Below are positions 10,285-19,482 of a stretch of 64,000 nucleotides of DNA, piece after piece. The notes below the pieces were generated by a model. It ran no database searches. It was not told where the DNA came from and was given only the letters and a program-made list of their open reading frames with translations. Each line of letters opens with the position of its first letter. Position 1 is the first letter of the stretch. The position numbers and the translations under genes are program-made. The stretch is from an uncultured bacterium (lineage in GTDB: Bacteria; Bacillota; Clostridia; Oscillospirales; CAG-272). The stretch is taken from NCBI GenBank assembly GCA_945920215.1, contig CAMEJM010000004.1, forward strand, positions 50,506 to 114,505, written 5' to 3'.

Positions 10285-10355
10285 ATTGTCATAAAACTGT
10301 ATTTATGGTAAATTATTAAAGAAAATAAAGCAATTTATCAAAGTTTTATGATAAT
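10285..10355. repeat. Long-armed inverted repeat bracketing the ftsZ promoter/leader
   Basis: Left arm 10285-10298 ATTGTCATAAAACT; right arm 10342-10355 AGTTTTATGATAAT; 13 of 14 positions complementary. Confidence 0.75.
10286..10314 (+). promoter_or_regulatory. Putative sigma-A promoter for ftsZ
   Basis: TTGTCA (10286-10291), 17-bp spacer, TAAATT (10309-10314). Confidence 0.55.
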
Positions 10356-10380
10356 AAAAAATCAAGGCAGGAGTTTTAAC

Positions 10381-11637
10381 ATGGAAGGCTTTTCTTTTGA
10401 TGAAGTATATGACAGCGGCGTAAACATCAAGGTCATCGGCGTTGGCGGCGGCGGTAACAATGCAGTCAACCGTATGATTGCCACAAACATCCGCGGCGTG
10501 GAGTTTATCGCTGTGAACACAGATAATCAGGCTCTTAATACGTCCAGCGCTTCCCGCAAGATTGTCATCGGCGAAAAGGTCACCGCCGGAAAAGGCGCAG
10601 GCTCCAACCCCGACCTCGGCAAGCGCTCTGCGGAGGAAAGCATCAACGCTCTCAAAGAAGCGATTGACGGCGCCGACATGGTGTTCATCACCACCGGTAT
10701 GGGCGGCGGCACAGGCACGGGCGCAGCCCCTGTCATTGCAAAGATTGCAAAGGATATGGGTATTCTGACGATCGGTATCGTGACAAAGCCTTTCGCCTTT
10801 GAGGGACGCCGCAGAATGGCTCAGGCGGAGCAAGGCATCCGTGACCTGACAGCTTGCGTAGACTCTCTGATTGTCATCCCCAACGAACGTCTGAAACAGG
10901 TTTCCGACACCCGCATCACGCTGTCCAACGCATTTGAGATTGCGGATGAGGTCCTGCTCCGCGGTGTGCAGTCCGTCTCCGGCTTGATCAATACTCCCGG
11001 CTACATCAACCTTGACTTTGCAGACGTATCCTCCGTTATGAAAGACGCGGGATACGCACATATGGGCGTGGGCAGCGCAACAGGTCCCGAAAAAGCAAAA
11101 CTCGCTGCCATGGCTGCCATTTCTTCCCCGCTTCTTGAAACCTCAATTGCAGGTGCAACCGGTGTGCTTGTAAACATCACCGTTTCCCCCGATACCGAAC
11201 TTGAAGATGTTGATTTGGCTTCTTCTATGATTACCGAGGAAGCCCACCCCGACGCAAACATTATCTGGGGTACCAACTTCGATCCCGATCTGACTGACGA
11301 GATCCGCGTCACCATCATTGCAACCGGCTTTGACAGCCAAGGCTCCGCATTCTCCGCGCCTGCAAAGCGCGCCAATCCGATGGACGAGATGTACGCCACC
11401 CTTGACGATACTGCACCTGCTGCGTCGGTTGCTCCCGCTGTTGATTCTCCGGTTCAAGAGGCACCCGCTCCCAATGTGAATTACTCCGAGCCCACCCCCT
11501 ATACCCCGGCTCCCGCGCAGGCTCCCTCTCCCGCAGCTCAACCTCAGGCAGCACCTGCACAGCCTGCCAAGGCAGACACGCTCCTTGACGACGATTTTGA
11601 CGATATTATTTCCATTCTCAAAAAAGGACGTCACTAA
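10381..11637 (+). CDS. ftsZ: Cell division protein FtsZ
   Basis: [26 protein letters not shown] tubulin signature, Pro/Ala-rich linker, short acidic-basic C-terminus. Confidence 0.97.
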   Translation: MEGFSFDEVYDSGVNIKVIGVGGGGNNAVNRMIATNIRGVEFIAVNTDNQALNTSSASRKIVIGEKVTAGKGAGSNPDLGKRSAEESINALKEAIDGADMVFITTGMGGGTGTGAAPVIAKIAKDMGILTIGIVTKPFAFEGRRRMAQAEQGIRDLTACVDSLIVIPNERLKQVSDTRITLSNAFEIADEVLLRGVQSVSGLINTPGYINLDFADVSSVMKDAGYAHMGVGSATGPEKAKLAAMAAISSPLLETSIAGATGVLVNITVSPDTELEDVDLASSMITEEAHPDANIIWGTNFDPDLTDEIRVTIIATGFDSQGSAFSAPAKRANPMDEMYATLDDTAPAASVAPAVDSPVQEAPAPNVNYSEPTPYTPAPAQAPSPAAQPQAAPAQPAKADTLLDDDFDDIISILKKGRH

Positions 11638-11714
11638 GCAGTCGCCATTTACCGTCAGGGGCTTATCCCGTGCAATTGATGTGCTTCTTCCTGCATTTCA
11701 AATCCCCCGATATA

Positions 11715-11752
11715 CAAAAAAGCGGCATCCGACAGGATGCTGCTTTTTGTTT
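11715..11752. terminator. Terminator between convergent ftsZ and kdgK operon
   Basis: aaaaaAGCGGCATCC-GACA-GGATGCTGCTttttgttttt. Confidence 0.8.
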
Positions 11753-11759
11753 TTAGACA

Positions 11760-12779
11760 TTATCTCTGAACGCGCCCGGACCCATCGCCCATTGCGAGCT
11801 TTTTGACTTCATCCACGGTCACCATGTTATAGTCGCCTTCAATGGTATGCTTCAGGCAACTTGCGGCAACTGCAAATTCGATGGTGTCCCGGGGAGAATA
11901 TTGATTGATCAATCCATAAATCAATCCAGCCCCGAAGCTATCGCCGCCGCCGACGCGGTCAACAATATGGATGGAATACTTTTTGCTGAAATAATAGTCG
12001 GAACCGTCATAAAGCATAGCGGACCAGAGGTTGTCGTTTGCGGTTATACTTTCGCGTAATGTAATTGCCACATAGCGGAAATGGAATTGATCCATAAGTT
12101 GTTTTGCAACGCTCTGATAGCCCTCGCGGTTGATTTTGCCGGAAGTAATATCGGAGCCTGCGGCTTCGATTCCAAAGACGTCCTTTGCGTCCTCTTCGTT
12201 ACTGATGCAGACATCTACATAGGGCATCAGCTTTGTCATTGTCTCCCTTGCCGCTTCTTTCGACCAAAGTTTATTGCGGTAATTGAGGTCGCAGGAAACC
12301 GTAATCCCCTTGCTGTGTGCTTTCCGGCAGGCAATTTCGCATATCTCGGCTACGGTAGGGTTCAACGCCGGAGTAATCCCCGTGAAGTGGAACCAATCTG
12401 CCCCATCAAAAATTGTATCCCAATCGAAATCCTGCGCCTGCGCCTTGGCAATGCTGCTCCCTGCCCGGTCGTAAATGACCTTGCTGGGTCTTTGGCTGGC
12501 GCCTTTCTCCAGATAGTAGATTCCCACGCGGTCGCCGCCGCGTGCAATGTATTTGGTATCTACACCGTACTTTCTCAGACTGTTGACAGCCATCTGACCG
12601 ATTTCATGCGTCGGAAGCTTTGAAACAAAACAGCTGTCAACGCCATAATGCGCAAGAGATACCGATACGTTTGCTTCCCCGCCGCCGAATGTCGCGCCAA
12701 AGCTATCTGCCTGCAAAAACCTTGTATATCCATCGGGCGCAAGCCTAAGCATGAGTTCACCGAATGTTACAACTTTCAT
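11760..12779 (-). CDS. kdgK: PfkB-family sugar kinase, probable 2-dehydro-3-deoxygluconokinase
   Basis: MKVVTFGELMLRLAP, GGGEANVSVSLA, GGGDSFGAGLIYG; ATGA overlap with eda stop. Confidence 0.85.
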   Translation of the reverse strand: MKVVTFGELMLRLAPDGYTRFLQADSFGATFGGGEANVSVSLAHYGVDSCFVSKLPTHEIGQMAVNSLRKYGVDTKYIARGGDRVGIYYLEKGASQRPSKVIYDRAGSSIAKAQAQDFDWDTIFDGADWFHFTGITPALNPTVAEICEIACRKAHSKGITVSCDLNYRNKLWSKEAARETMTKLMPYVDVCISNEEDAKDVFGIEAAGSDITSGKINREGYQSVAKQLMDQFHFRYVAITLRESITANDNLWSAMLYDGSDYYFSKKYSIHIVDRVGGGDSFGAGLIYGLINQYSPRDTIEFAVAASCLKHTIEGDYNMVTVDEVKKLAMGDGSGRVQR

Positions 12780-13363
12780 AAATGGCACACCTCGTTTACA
12801 ATTTTAACGGCGGCTTTGCTGTTTTCTTCGATATCGCCTTTCATCATAAAACTGCCGCCGACTGCTTCGATTTTATCAAAAGACAAATACTCCGCCAGAT
12901 TCGTCAGATTGACGCCGCCTGTGGGGATGAATTTAATCTGAGGAAAAGGTCCTGTCAACGCCTTCATTGCCTTTAAGCCGCCGTACACGTCTGCCGGGAA
13001 AAATTTAAGAGTCGTCAGACCGTAACTCAGTGCTTCCATGATTTCTGTCGGCGTAACACAGCCGGGGAAATAAGGAATATTCTTTGCACGGCAAACAGCC
13101 GCCACTTCTTTTGAAAAGCCCGGACTGACAATGAATTTTGCACCTGCGTCCAATGCTTCCGCACATTGCCGTTCATTGATAACGGTACCGGCACCGATGT
13201 TCATTTCGGGAAATTCCCTCGCGCCGAGAGCAATCGCGTCCTTTGCGCAGGCAGTACGGAATGTAATTTCCGCCGTGTGGATGCCGCCGCTGTTTAACGC
13301 CTGCAAGGTAGGAATCGTGTCGCTGAGTTGATGTATAACAACGACAGGAATCAATTTTTCCAT
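12776..13363 (-). CDS. eda: 2-dehydro-3-deoxy-6-phosphogluconate (KDPG) aldolase
   Basis: EITFRT, GAGTVIN, FIVSPGFSKEV, PGCVTPTEI, KFFPADVYGG, FIPTGGVN motifs. Confidence 0.92.
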   Translation of the reverse strand: MEKLIPVVVIHQLSDTIPTLQALNSGGIHTAEITFRTACAKDAIALGAREFPEMNIGAGTVINERQCAEALDAGAKFIVSPGFSKEVAAVCRAKNIPYFPGCVTPTEIMEALSYGLTTLKFFPADVYGGLKAMKALTGPFPQIKFIPTGGVNLTNLAEYLSFDKIEAVGGSFMMKGDIEENSKAAVKIVNEVCHL

Positions 13364-14334
13364 TAGTAACTCCCCTTGACACAACAGAGTGGGTGTGAAT
13401 ACTTCGCCTCGCCGAGCCGTGCTTCAATCATATGATTTTTGAGTGAAAAGACAACAACGTTATTTGATTTCTCGTTGGTGACAACCAAATATTTTCCGAT
13501 GATATGAAAGTCCCGCGGGCTGTCACCGCCGCAGTCTGCCTTTTGCCGCAAAGAGACTCGATCGGCATCCACATCATAAACGTAGATCGCATTTTCGTTT
13601 CTTGAAGAAACATAAAGGCAAGTGCCGTCCTCCGCAAGACGAATTGCCGCCCCGTCTGCCATCGGATTTTCACAGGGAATCAAAATCCGATTCATCGCGG
13701 AGACAGAGCCATTGTCGAAGGAGAAGACATAAACAGCGGGTACCATTTCCGAAACGGCGTAGATATACTTGCCGTCACGCGAGAAAACAGCGTGGCGAAT
13801 CCCATCGCCGTCGGATACCTTTGCTTTGGATACTAAATTGAGCGCGCGATCATAACAGAATAAAGTATCAAGCCCCAGATCGCAGCATAACACATACTGC
13901 TTATCCGGAGAAAAGAAAGCGCAATGCGTATGGGGCATATCCTGACGCACGGGATTCACACCGTTCCCGGAATGAAATACCGCTTTATCACCGATTTTCA
14001 CGATATTGCCGCTCAAATAATTGGCAACGTAAACATCGTTATCCGCACATAGATGACACGCGCATTTACCTTCTGTGGCAAGGATTGCGGTTGGGCAATC
14101 CAAGTCCGGGGAAAGCGTAAAAATACCGCTCTCTTGATTATCCGAAAATGGCTGCCGCAGCAATACCTTGAGCCTGTCGCTGTCGAAGACCGCATACATA
14201 GGTCTGTCGCATGGGTAATAGGCGTTCTGCCGCAACTCGCCGTTATCCTGAATGGCACATCGATAGACACCGCCGCCCCGCTCAACGGTGTCACAGGAAA
14301 GTATGTAGACTGTATGTTCCATATCCGTCATCAA
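13363..14334 (-). CDS. Lactonase-type beta-propeller (6-phosphogluconolactonase/YbhE family)
   Basis: Repeated beta-propeller blades (HAVFSRDGKYIYAVSEM, SPRDFHIIGKYLVVTNEKSNNVVVF); start 14334 or 14331. Confidence 0.75.
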   Translation of the reverse strand: MMTDMEHTVYILSCDTVERGGGVYRCAIQDNGELRQNAYYPCDRPMYAVFDSDRLKVLLRQPFSDNQESGIFTLSPDLDCPTAILATEGKCACHLCADNDVYVANYLSGNIVKIGDKAVFHSGNGVNPVRQDMPHTHCAFFSPDKQYVLCCDLGLDTLFCYDRALNLVSKAKVSDGDGIRHAVFSRDGKYIYAVSEMVPAVYVFSFDNGSVSAMNRILIPCENPMADGAAIRLAEDGTCLYVSSRNENAIYVYDVDADRVSLRQKADCGGDSPRDFHIIGKYLVVTNEKSNNVVVFSLKNHMIEARLGEAKYSHPLCCVKGSY

Positions 14335-15233
14335 AGCGCAGTCTGCGTGTCGTTGGGATCGCCGTTCCTTGCAGCATCATATTCTGCCGACCAGTCAAGG
14401 TCACGGTACTTCTCGCCGCGGGGATCGGTCTTAATCCATTCCACAAGCAAGTCGAGCATTTCCTCTGTCCAGGTATTTCTGTCGATTTGCGCGGTTGTAA
14501 AGCGATTCTGACTGATCATCTCAAATCCGAAATCATCTTTGACGTGGGTTTTTGCAGCGCCGTCCACAACTTCTTCCGCCAAATGGCTGGGGATGAACAA
14601 TACGCCTCCGCCTGCACCGTACACAATATCGCCCGGAAGCACGGTCGCTTTACCGATACGCGTGATTCCGTTAAAGTCTTTCATGATAAAATCGCGAATC
14701 GGAGTCGGATCGATGCCGCGATAGTAAACCTGTACCCCCTCCACGGCTTTCATCTGCTCGGTATCTCTGATGCCGCCCCAAATAACGCCGCCGCCGGTTT
14801 TGGTTTTCGTCTTGATAGCGGTTGTCAGGTTCCCGCCGAGGAAGGTTCCCTTGTAGATTTTATCGTACATATCCACGACAACGACATCGCCCTCAACAAG
14901 ACTGTCAATGACCCATTGGTTGTAATTCCCTTTTCTCCCCTCGGCGGCACCGACTGCAAACATTGTTTCGTGCAAGTCCGGACGCGTCGGTACGAAAGTA
15001 GCCGTTACGGCTCTGCCAATGAGCTTTCTGCCGTCGTCGTGCAGGGTTTTCAAGTCCCCCTCAAACTGACTTTCATACCCTTTTACAAAAATAGGCTTCC
15101 AGAGTTCTTCCAAAGTCATTTTTTGCATTTTTTGCAGCACTCTGTCCGGAACCTTGGGTCTGCCGTCTGGAAAGCGTTCTCCTTTCCACTGGGGAGTCAA
15201 CGCAATGATTTCTTCTCTTGAGTTAAATTGCAT
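14331..15233 (-). CDS. RraA-like (HMG/CHA aldolase-like) family protein, long ~300-aa form
   Basis: GDVVVVDMYDKIYKGTFLGGNLTTAIKTKTKTGGGVIWGGIRDTEQM, PGDIVYGAGGGVLFIP. Confidence 0.8.
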   Translation of the reverse strand: MQFNSREEIIALTPQWKGERFPDGRPKVPDRVLQKMQKMTLEELWKPIFVKGYESQFEGDLKTLHDDGRKLIGRAVTATFVPTRPDLHETMFAVGAAEGRKGNYNQWVIDSLVEGDVVVVDMYDKIYKGTFLGGNLTTAIKTKTKTGGGVIWGGIRDTEQMKAVEGVQVYYRGIDPTPIRDFIMKDFNGITRIGKATVLPGDIVYGAGGGVLFIPSHLAEEVVDGAAKTHVKDDFGFEMISQNRFTTAQIDRNTWTEEMLDLLVEWIKTDPRGEKYRDLDWSAEYDAARNGDPNDTQTAL

Positions 15234-15237
15234 ATCC

Positions 15238-15768
15238 TTATTTCTCCGTCAAAACAATATCTTCAAAACGATTCCGCTTCTTTGGGGGTACGCTTGTTTC
15301 ATTTGAAAATCCGAGTGCAACGGCCATAGCGCAAGGCAGCCCCTCTGTCGGGAAGTAGTGCGCAAGAGTGTCTTCATTGACCCAGCCGACAATGCAACTG
15401 GAAATCCCTTTGCTCTCGGCAGCCAAGGTCAGGTAAGCCGCAAATTGACCGACGTCATATTTGACAAATCTGTCAGACGTAAACTTCTTCTCTGAGCCGG
15501 GCTTCAAAACCGCTTTTCCGTCCAGCAAAGCGACAAAAGCGGAGGCATTGTCTAAAAACTTGTTTCTGTCATCGTCCTGCAGACAGGAGCGCATTTTTTC
15601 ATTATCCGCAGGCGTTGTGGTGATAATCACCCTCCATGGCTGCGAATTGCAGGAGGAAGGCGCAAGCATGGCTGTTTCGACCAGTTCCCGTACCGTTGCG
15701 TATTCCAAAGGACACGGGCGAAAATCGCGGCAGGAATGGCGGCGCTCAAATAAAGTTCGAATATCCAT
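15238..15768 (-). CDS. Nitroreductase-family flavoprotein
   Basis: RHSCRDFRP, APSSCNSQPWRVIITT, GISSCIVGWVNE motifs. Confidence 0.85.
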   Translation of the reverse strand: MDIRTLFERRHSCRDFRPCPLEYATVRELVETAMLAPSSCNSQPWRVIITTTPADNEKMRSCLQDDDRNKFLDNASAFVALLDGKAVLKPGSEKKFTSDRFVKYDVGQFAAYLTLAAESKGISSCIVGWVNEDTLAHYFPTEGLPCAMAVALGFSNETSVPPKKRNRFEDIVLTEK

Positions 15769-15770
15769 GT

Positions 15771-16373
15771 TTACACCCCGTTGATCAACCATGCCATAAT
15801 GCTGCGGTCACCGAAGACCCTGTCCCAGCAATTATGATCCAGATCATCGTAAAGCGTGCATTCGGCTCTCCCACCTGCGCTGTTGACGGCATTGACCATC
15901 TTGACGCTTTCTTCGGGAAGTACCGTTCGGTCAAGCTTGCCGTGGAATGCCTTTACCTCCGCGCGGATTCTTCCGGCGTTCCAGTACATTCCTCCGCCAC
16001 AGCAAATGACAGCGCGGCGGAACACCTCCGGCATACTCATCAGGAGCTGCCATGCACAGTATCCGCCCATACTGGTCCCCGACAGCAGAACTTCCGTCGG
16101 GTGAAAACGCTCTACCTGTGCCGTGATAAACTCCTTCAGCTGCTCATACAAATCAAACCAACAATCCGCATGGCACTGCGGAGCTATCACGATGCACTCG
16201 GGATGATAGCCTTCGACTATGTACTTTTCCAAGCCGCCGGTGACGATTTGCTCAATATTGCTCCCTCTGCGCCCTGCGCCGTGAATATCAAACAGAACGC
16301 GGACCGGCTTGGAAGCATCGTAATCGTCCGGATAATAAATATAATACTTCAGCTGTTTGTACTCATCATACAT
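15771..16373 (-). CDS. Alpha/beta-hydrolase (esterase/feruloyl esterase-like)
   Basis: LFDIHGAGRRGSN, nucleophile elbow LSGTSMGGYCAW, C-terminal DLDHNCWD. Confidence 0.8.
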   Translation of the reverse strand: MYDEYKQLKYYIYYPDDYDASKPVRVLFDIHGAGRRGSNIEQIVTGGLEKYIVEGYHPECIVIAPQCHADCWFDLYEQLKEFITAQVERFHPTEVLLSGTSMGGYCAWQLLMSMPEVFRRAVICCGGGMYWNAGRIRAEVKAFHGKLDRTVLPEESVKMVNAVNSAGGRAECTLYDDLDHNCWDRVFGDRSIMAWLINGV

Positions 16374-16395
16374 ATGCTTCGCCTCGACTTTTTTA

Positions 16396-17118
16396 TCAGT
16401 TCAGGTGCATTCCGCCGTCCACAATGATATCTGTACCGGTAATATACCGACCCTCGTCACCGCTCAGCATCAGAACCGCACCTGTCAGATCGGTCGGCTC
16501 ACCGATACTTTCAGAGGGGATCCAGCTCATGACTTCTTTGGCATAGTCCTTATCCGACAAAGCCGCGTCATTTCTTGGGGTTGCAATCACACCGGGGGCA
16601 ACATTGTTCACCGTCACCCCGTATTTTGCTACCTGCTTCGCAATGTTGTGCACCAGACTCATCACAGCGCATTTTGTCGCTGCGTAGATCGCCATGGCTT
16701 TGTTCGGCTTGTACTGCTGTACGCTGCCAATGGTAATGATTCTGCCGAAGCCCTGCGCTTTCATATGCGGGAAATAACTCTGCATGAGGATAAGCGTGCT
16801 CTTAAAGTTGACGTTCACCTGCTGGTCAAACTCATCGAGCGGAATGTCCTCCCAGTCATGACGGAACTGGACGCTGGCGTTGCAGACCAGAATGTCTACA
16901 TCACCCGTCTTTTGGGCAAGTGCCAGAGTTTCTTCCGGATTTGACAAATCCGCCGTCACTGCCATATGCGCCCCGATTTCCTGCCCGATCCGCTTTGCTT
17001 TTTCAAGATCACGGCTGCAATGAACAATGACCCGATACCCTTTTTGCACATAGGCTTCCGCCAATGCTTTTCCAATGCCTTGCGTAGAACCGGTCACTAA
17101 AACGGTCTTCATAGTCAT
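16396..17118 (-). CDS. Short-chain dehydrogenase/reductase
   Basis: VTGSTQGIGKALA, active site S (ITIGSVQQ) and YAATKCA, DIIVDGGMHLN. Confidence 0.9.
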   Translation of the reverse strand: MTMKTVLVTGSTQGIGKALAEAYVQKGYRVIVHCSRDLEKAKRIGQEIGAHMAVTADLSNPEETLALAQKTGDVDILVCNASVQFRHDWEDIPLDEFDQQVNVNFKSTLILMQSYFPHMKAQGFGRIITIGSVQQYKPNKAMAIYAATKCAVMSLVHNIAKQVAKYGVTVNNVAPGVIATPRNDAALSDKDYAKEVMSWIPSESIGEPTDLTGAVLMLSGDEGRYITGTDIIVDGGMHLN

Positions 17119-17157
17119 TATCTCCTTAATATCGTTCTAAGCAGAATTGAGCCGCTC

Positions 17158-18486
17158 TCACGACCATTCTCTGTCGTTAGACCATTCCTTGTCCCATGCA
17201 GTAGTTTCTTCAAAGTAACCGTTATAAACCTTGTGCAGGTATTTCTTAACGGTTTCTTCGTTGATATCGTCAATGCCGAGACCGCCCTTCTCAGGCACCT
17301 GAACAAAGCCGTCCTGAATCAGAGGCTTCGGAAGCCCTTTCACCAAATCAAACCATTCGGGGTGGTCGCAGGAGTGGAACTCAACCGCGAGAACATTCTG
17401 CATAGCGGCTGCAATGTGCACTGCCGCCATCAGTCCGATAGGCGTTTCCGCCATATGGATTGCCATGGCAACGCCGTACTTGTCGCACATATTACCCAGC
17501 TTCTTCATCTCCATTGCGCCACCAATCGTGAGAACGTCCGGATGAACAACGGAAATAGCGTGAGAAGCAAGCAGCGGTTCAAAATTCTCGGCAAGATAGA
17601 TGTCCTCACCGGTACAGACAGGAACCGTTGTATTCTCGGTCAGTCTTCTGAAAGTTTCGGTATATTGCCAGGGCGCGATGTCCTCGACCCATGCAATATT
17701 GTAATGCTCCAGGCGCTTGGCAAGCGCAATGCAGTCGCCGACAGGGATATGACCCATATGATCGATCGCCAGCGGCACTTCGTATCCAATCACATCGCGG
17801 ACTTCTTTGACATAGTTCTCAAGGTAGTCAAGACCCTTTTCGGTGATGTGAATTCCAGTTGCGTAATGAGGAATGGTAAACACCTCATAATTCTTGCCGA
17901 GCATCATATCCCGGTCGATGGAGCCTTTTTGATGGTTGATTGCTTTCATGGAATATTTCTTGATATCCTCAAGCATTCCGCTGGGAGCATTCAGGCACCC
18001 CGGCTCGTCCAAAAGCAGTTCGATGCCCAAATCCATTTTCAGGAATGTAAATCCCATCTCCATGCGCTTTTTCAACGCATTGCCCATATCGCGTCCGGTA
18101 TGCTTCCCATCGACATCGGTATCGCAATAGATTCTCACCTTGTCGCGATATTTGCCGCCAAGCAACTGATACAGAGGAATATTGTAAAACTTACCCACAA
18201 TATCCCAAAGAGCGAGCTCGATGCCCGAGACGCCGCCGCCCTGACGGCTGTGCCCGCCGAACTGTTTGATGCGGCGGAAAATCTTCTCCACATTTAAGGG
18301 ATTTTCGCCTACAATACGGCTCTTCAGCATCAATGCGTATGTAGCACTGGAAGCATCGCGCACCTCGCCCAGTCCGACAATCCCCTGATTGGTGTACACC
18401 TTAATGATGATGCAGTGCTTGGGCAGCCCGTCGATATTGACCACTCTCAAGTCTGTAATTTTAAGGTCATTTGCTTGTTTTTCCAT
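17158..18486 (-). CDS. Enolase-superfamily sugar-acid dehydratase (mandelate racemase/muconate lactonizing enzyme family)
   Basis: ALWDIVGKFYNIPLYQLLGGKYRDKVR, metal ligands AIDHMGH / WVEDIAP / CTGEDIY, AIHMAETP. Confidence 0.9.
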   Translation of the reverse strand: MEKQANDLKITDLRVVNIDGLPKHCIIIKVYTNQGIVGLGEVRDASSATYALMLKSRIVGENPLNVEKIFRRIKQFGGHSRQGGGVSGIELALWDIVGKFYNIPLYQLLGGKYRDKVRIYCDTDVDGKHTGRDMGNALKKRMEMGFTFLKMDLGIELLLDEPGCLNAPSGMLEDIKKYSMKAINHQKGSIDRDMMLGKNYEVFTIPHYATGIHITEKGLDYLENYVKEVRDVIGYEVPLAIDHMGHIPVGDCIALAKRLEHYNIAWVEDIAPWQYTETFRRLTENTTVPVCTGEDIYLAENFEPLLASHAISVVHPDVLTIGGAMEMKKLGNMCDKYGVAMAIHMAETPIGLMAAVHIAAAMQNVLAVEFHSCDHPEWFDLVKGLPKPLIQDGFVQVPEKGGLGIDDINEETVKKYLHKVYNGYFEETTAWDKEWSNDREWS

Positions 18487-18499
18487 ATCTGATCCTCCC

Positions 18500-18528
18500 T
18501 TGACTTTTCACCTATAATTAAATATAAT
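18500..18528 (+). promoter_or_regulatory. Putative promoter for araC-type regulator
   Basis: TTGACT, 17-bp spacer, TATAAT. Confidence 0.55.
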
Positions 18529-18545
18529 TGTACTGTGCCTTTCAA
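18517..18545 (-). promoter_or_regulatory. Putative promoter for the sugar-acid operon
   Basis: Minus strand TTGAAA (18545-18540), 17-bp spacer, TTTAAT (18522-18517). Confidence 0.5.
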
Positions 18546-18600
18546 CAACTATGTTATTGTTTTTGCAAACTATTTTAATATCACGCAAAGTAGGTGCCTT

Positions 18601-19482
18601 ATGATAGAATCGATTGGAACGCTGACCAATCAGCTCGATAAGCCCGTCTGCTCTATGTTTATTTCTCACGCTAACGCCCGCAAGCATTATTCACGCATCC
18701 ACAAGCATACTGAATTTGAAATCTCATTGGTACTCGATGGTTCCGGGCTTTACAGCACAATGCATGGAACAGAAGCCATTGAAGGCGGCGATATTTTTAT
18801 TTTCAGTTCCAATGAGCAGCACTGTATCACGGATATCGACGATACGGCGGGAGAAAACTCCATGAACCTCTTGAATATCCATTTCTCGCCTATTTTTGTT
18901 TGGGGTGCAGACTCCGACAATCCGCTGACGTGCGAATACCAGCATATGTTGTTTGATAAAGAAAGCCTGTCGCATAACAAATTAGACAGGAATAATCCCC
19001 ACTACCCGAAGATCGTGACTCTTATCTCTGAAATCCGAAACGAGTTTTCCGACGGAAATGCGGACTATCCGATACTGGTCAAAAACAAACTTGTCGAAAT
19101 CCTGATTACCTTGAAGCGCTTCTTTTCCGCGAAAACAGCCTCTCACCCGGAAGTTGTTTTGCAGGAAAAGCTCATTCAGCGCATTGAAGACGCAGCCAAT
19201 TTCATCTCCATCAATTACAGCAAGGAGCTTTCTCTGGCACAGATTGCCGATCAAGCTTATCTCTCAGCCCCATACTTTTCATCAATATTCAAAAAAATTT
19301 ACGGAATGTCTCCATGGGAATACCTGACCATTCAACGCATTGATCGGGCAAAACTTCTCTTGAAAACGACCGATGACAACATTTTGGATATTGCCGTAAA
19401 ATGCGGCTTCAACAATTCCGCCAATTTCAATAAGCTCTTCAGAAAATACACCAATACAACGCCGAGCAATTACAGGAAATGA
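18601..19482 (+). CDS. AraC-family transcriptional regulator with N-terminal cupin
   Basis: HKHTEFEISLVLDGSG cupin; C-terminal two HTHs LSLAQIADQAYLSAPYFSSIFKKIYGMSPWEYLTIQRI...NNSANFNKLFRKYTNTTPSNYR. Confidence 0.92.
   Translation: MIESIGTLTNQLDKPVCSMFISHANARKHYSRIHKHTEFEISLVLDGSGLYSTMHGTEAIEGGDIFIFSSNEQHCITDIDDTAGENSMNLLNIHFSPIFVWGADSDNPLTCEYQHMLFDKESLSHNKLDRNNPHYPKIVTLISEIRNEFSDGNADYPILVKNKLVEILITLKRFFSAKTASHPEVVLQEKLIQRIEDAANFISINYSKELSLAQIADQAYLSAPYFSSIFKKIYGMSPWEYLTIQRIDRAKLLLKTTDDNILDIAVKCGFNNSANFNKLFRKYTNTTPSNYRK

Noticed and set aside
11440-11580. Low-complexity Pro/Ala/Gln tract
   Set aside because: Normal intrinsically disordered FtsZ linker.
17233-18297. 354-aa plus-strand ORF opposite the dehydratase
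   Set aside because: Antisense to a clear enolase-superfamily gene; no domain pattern.
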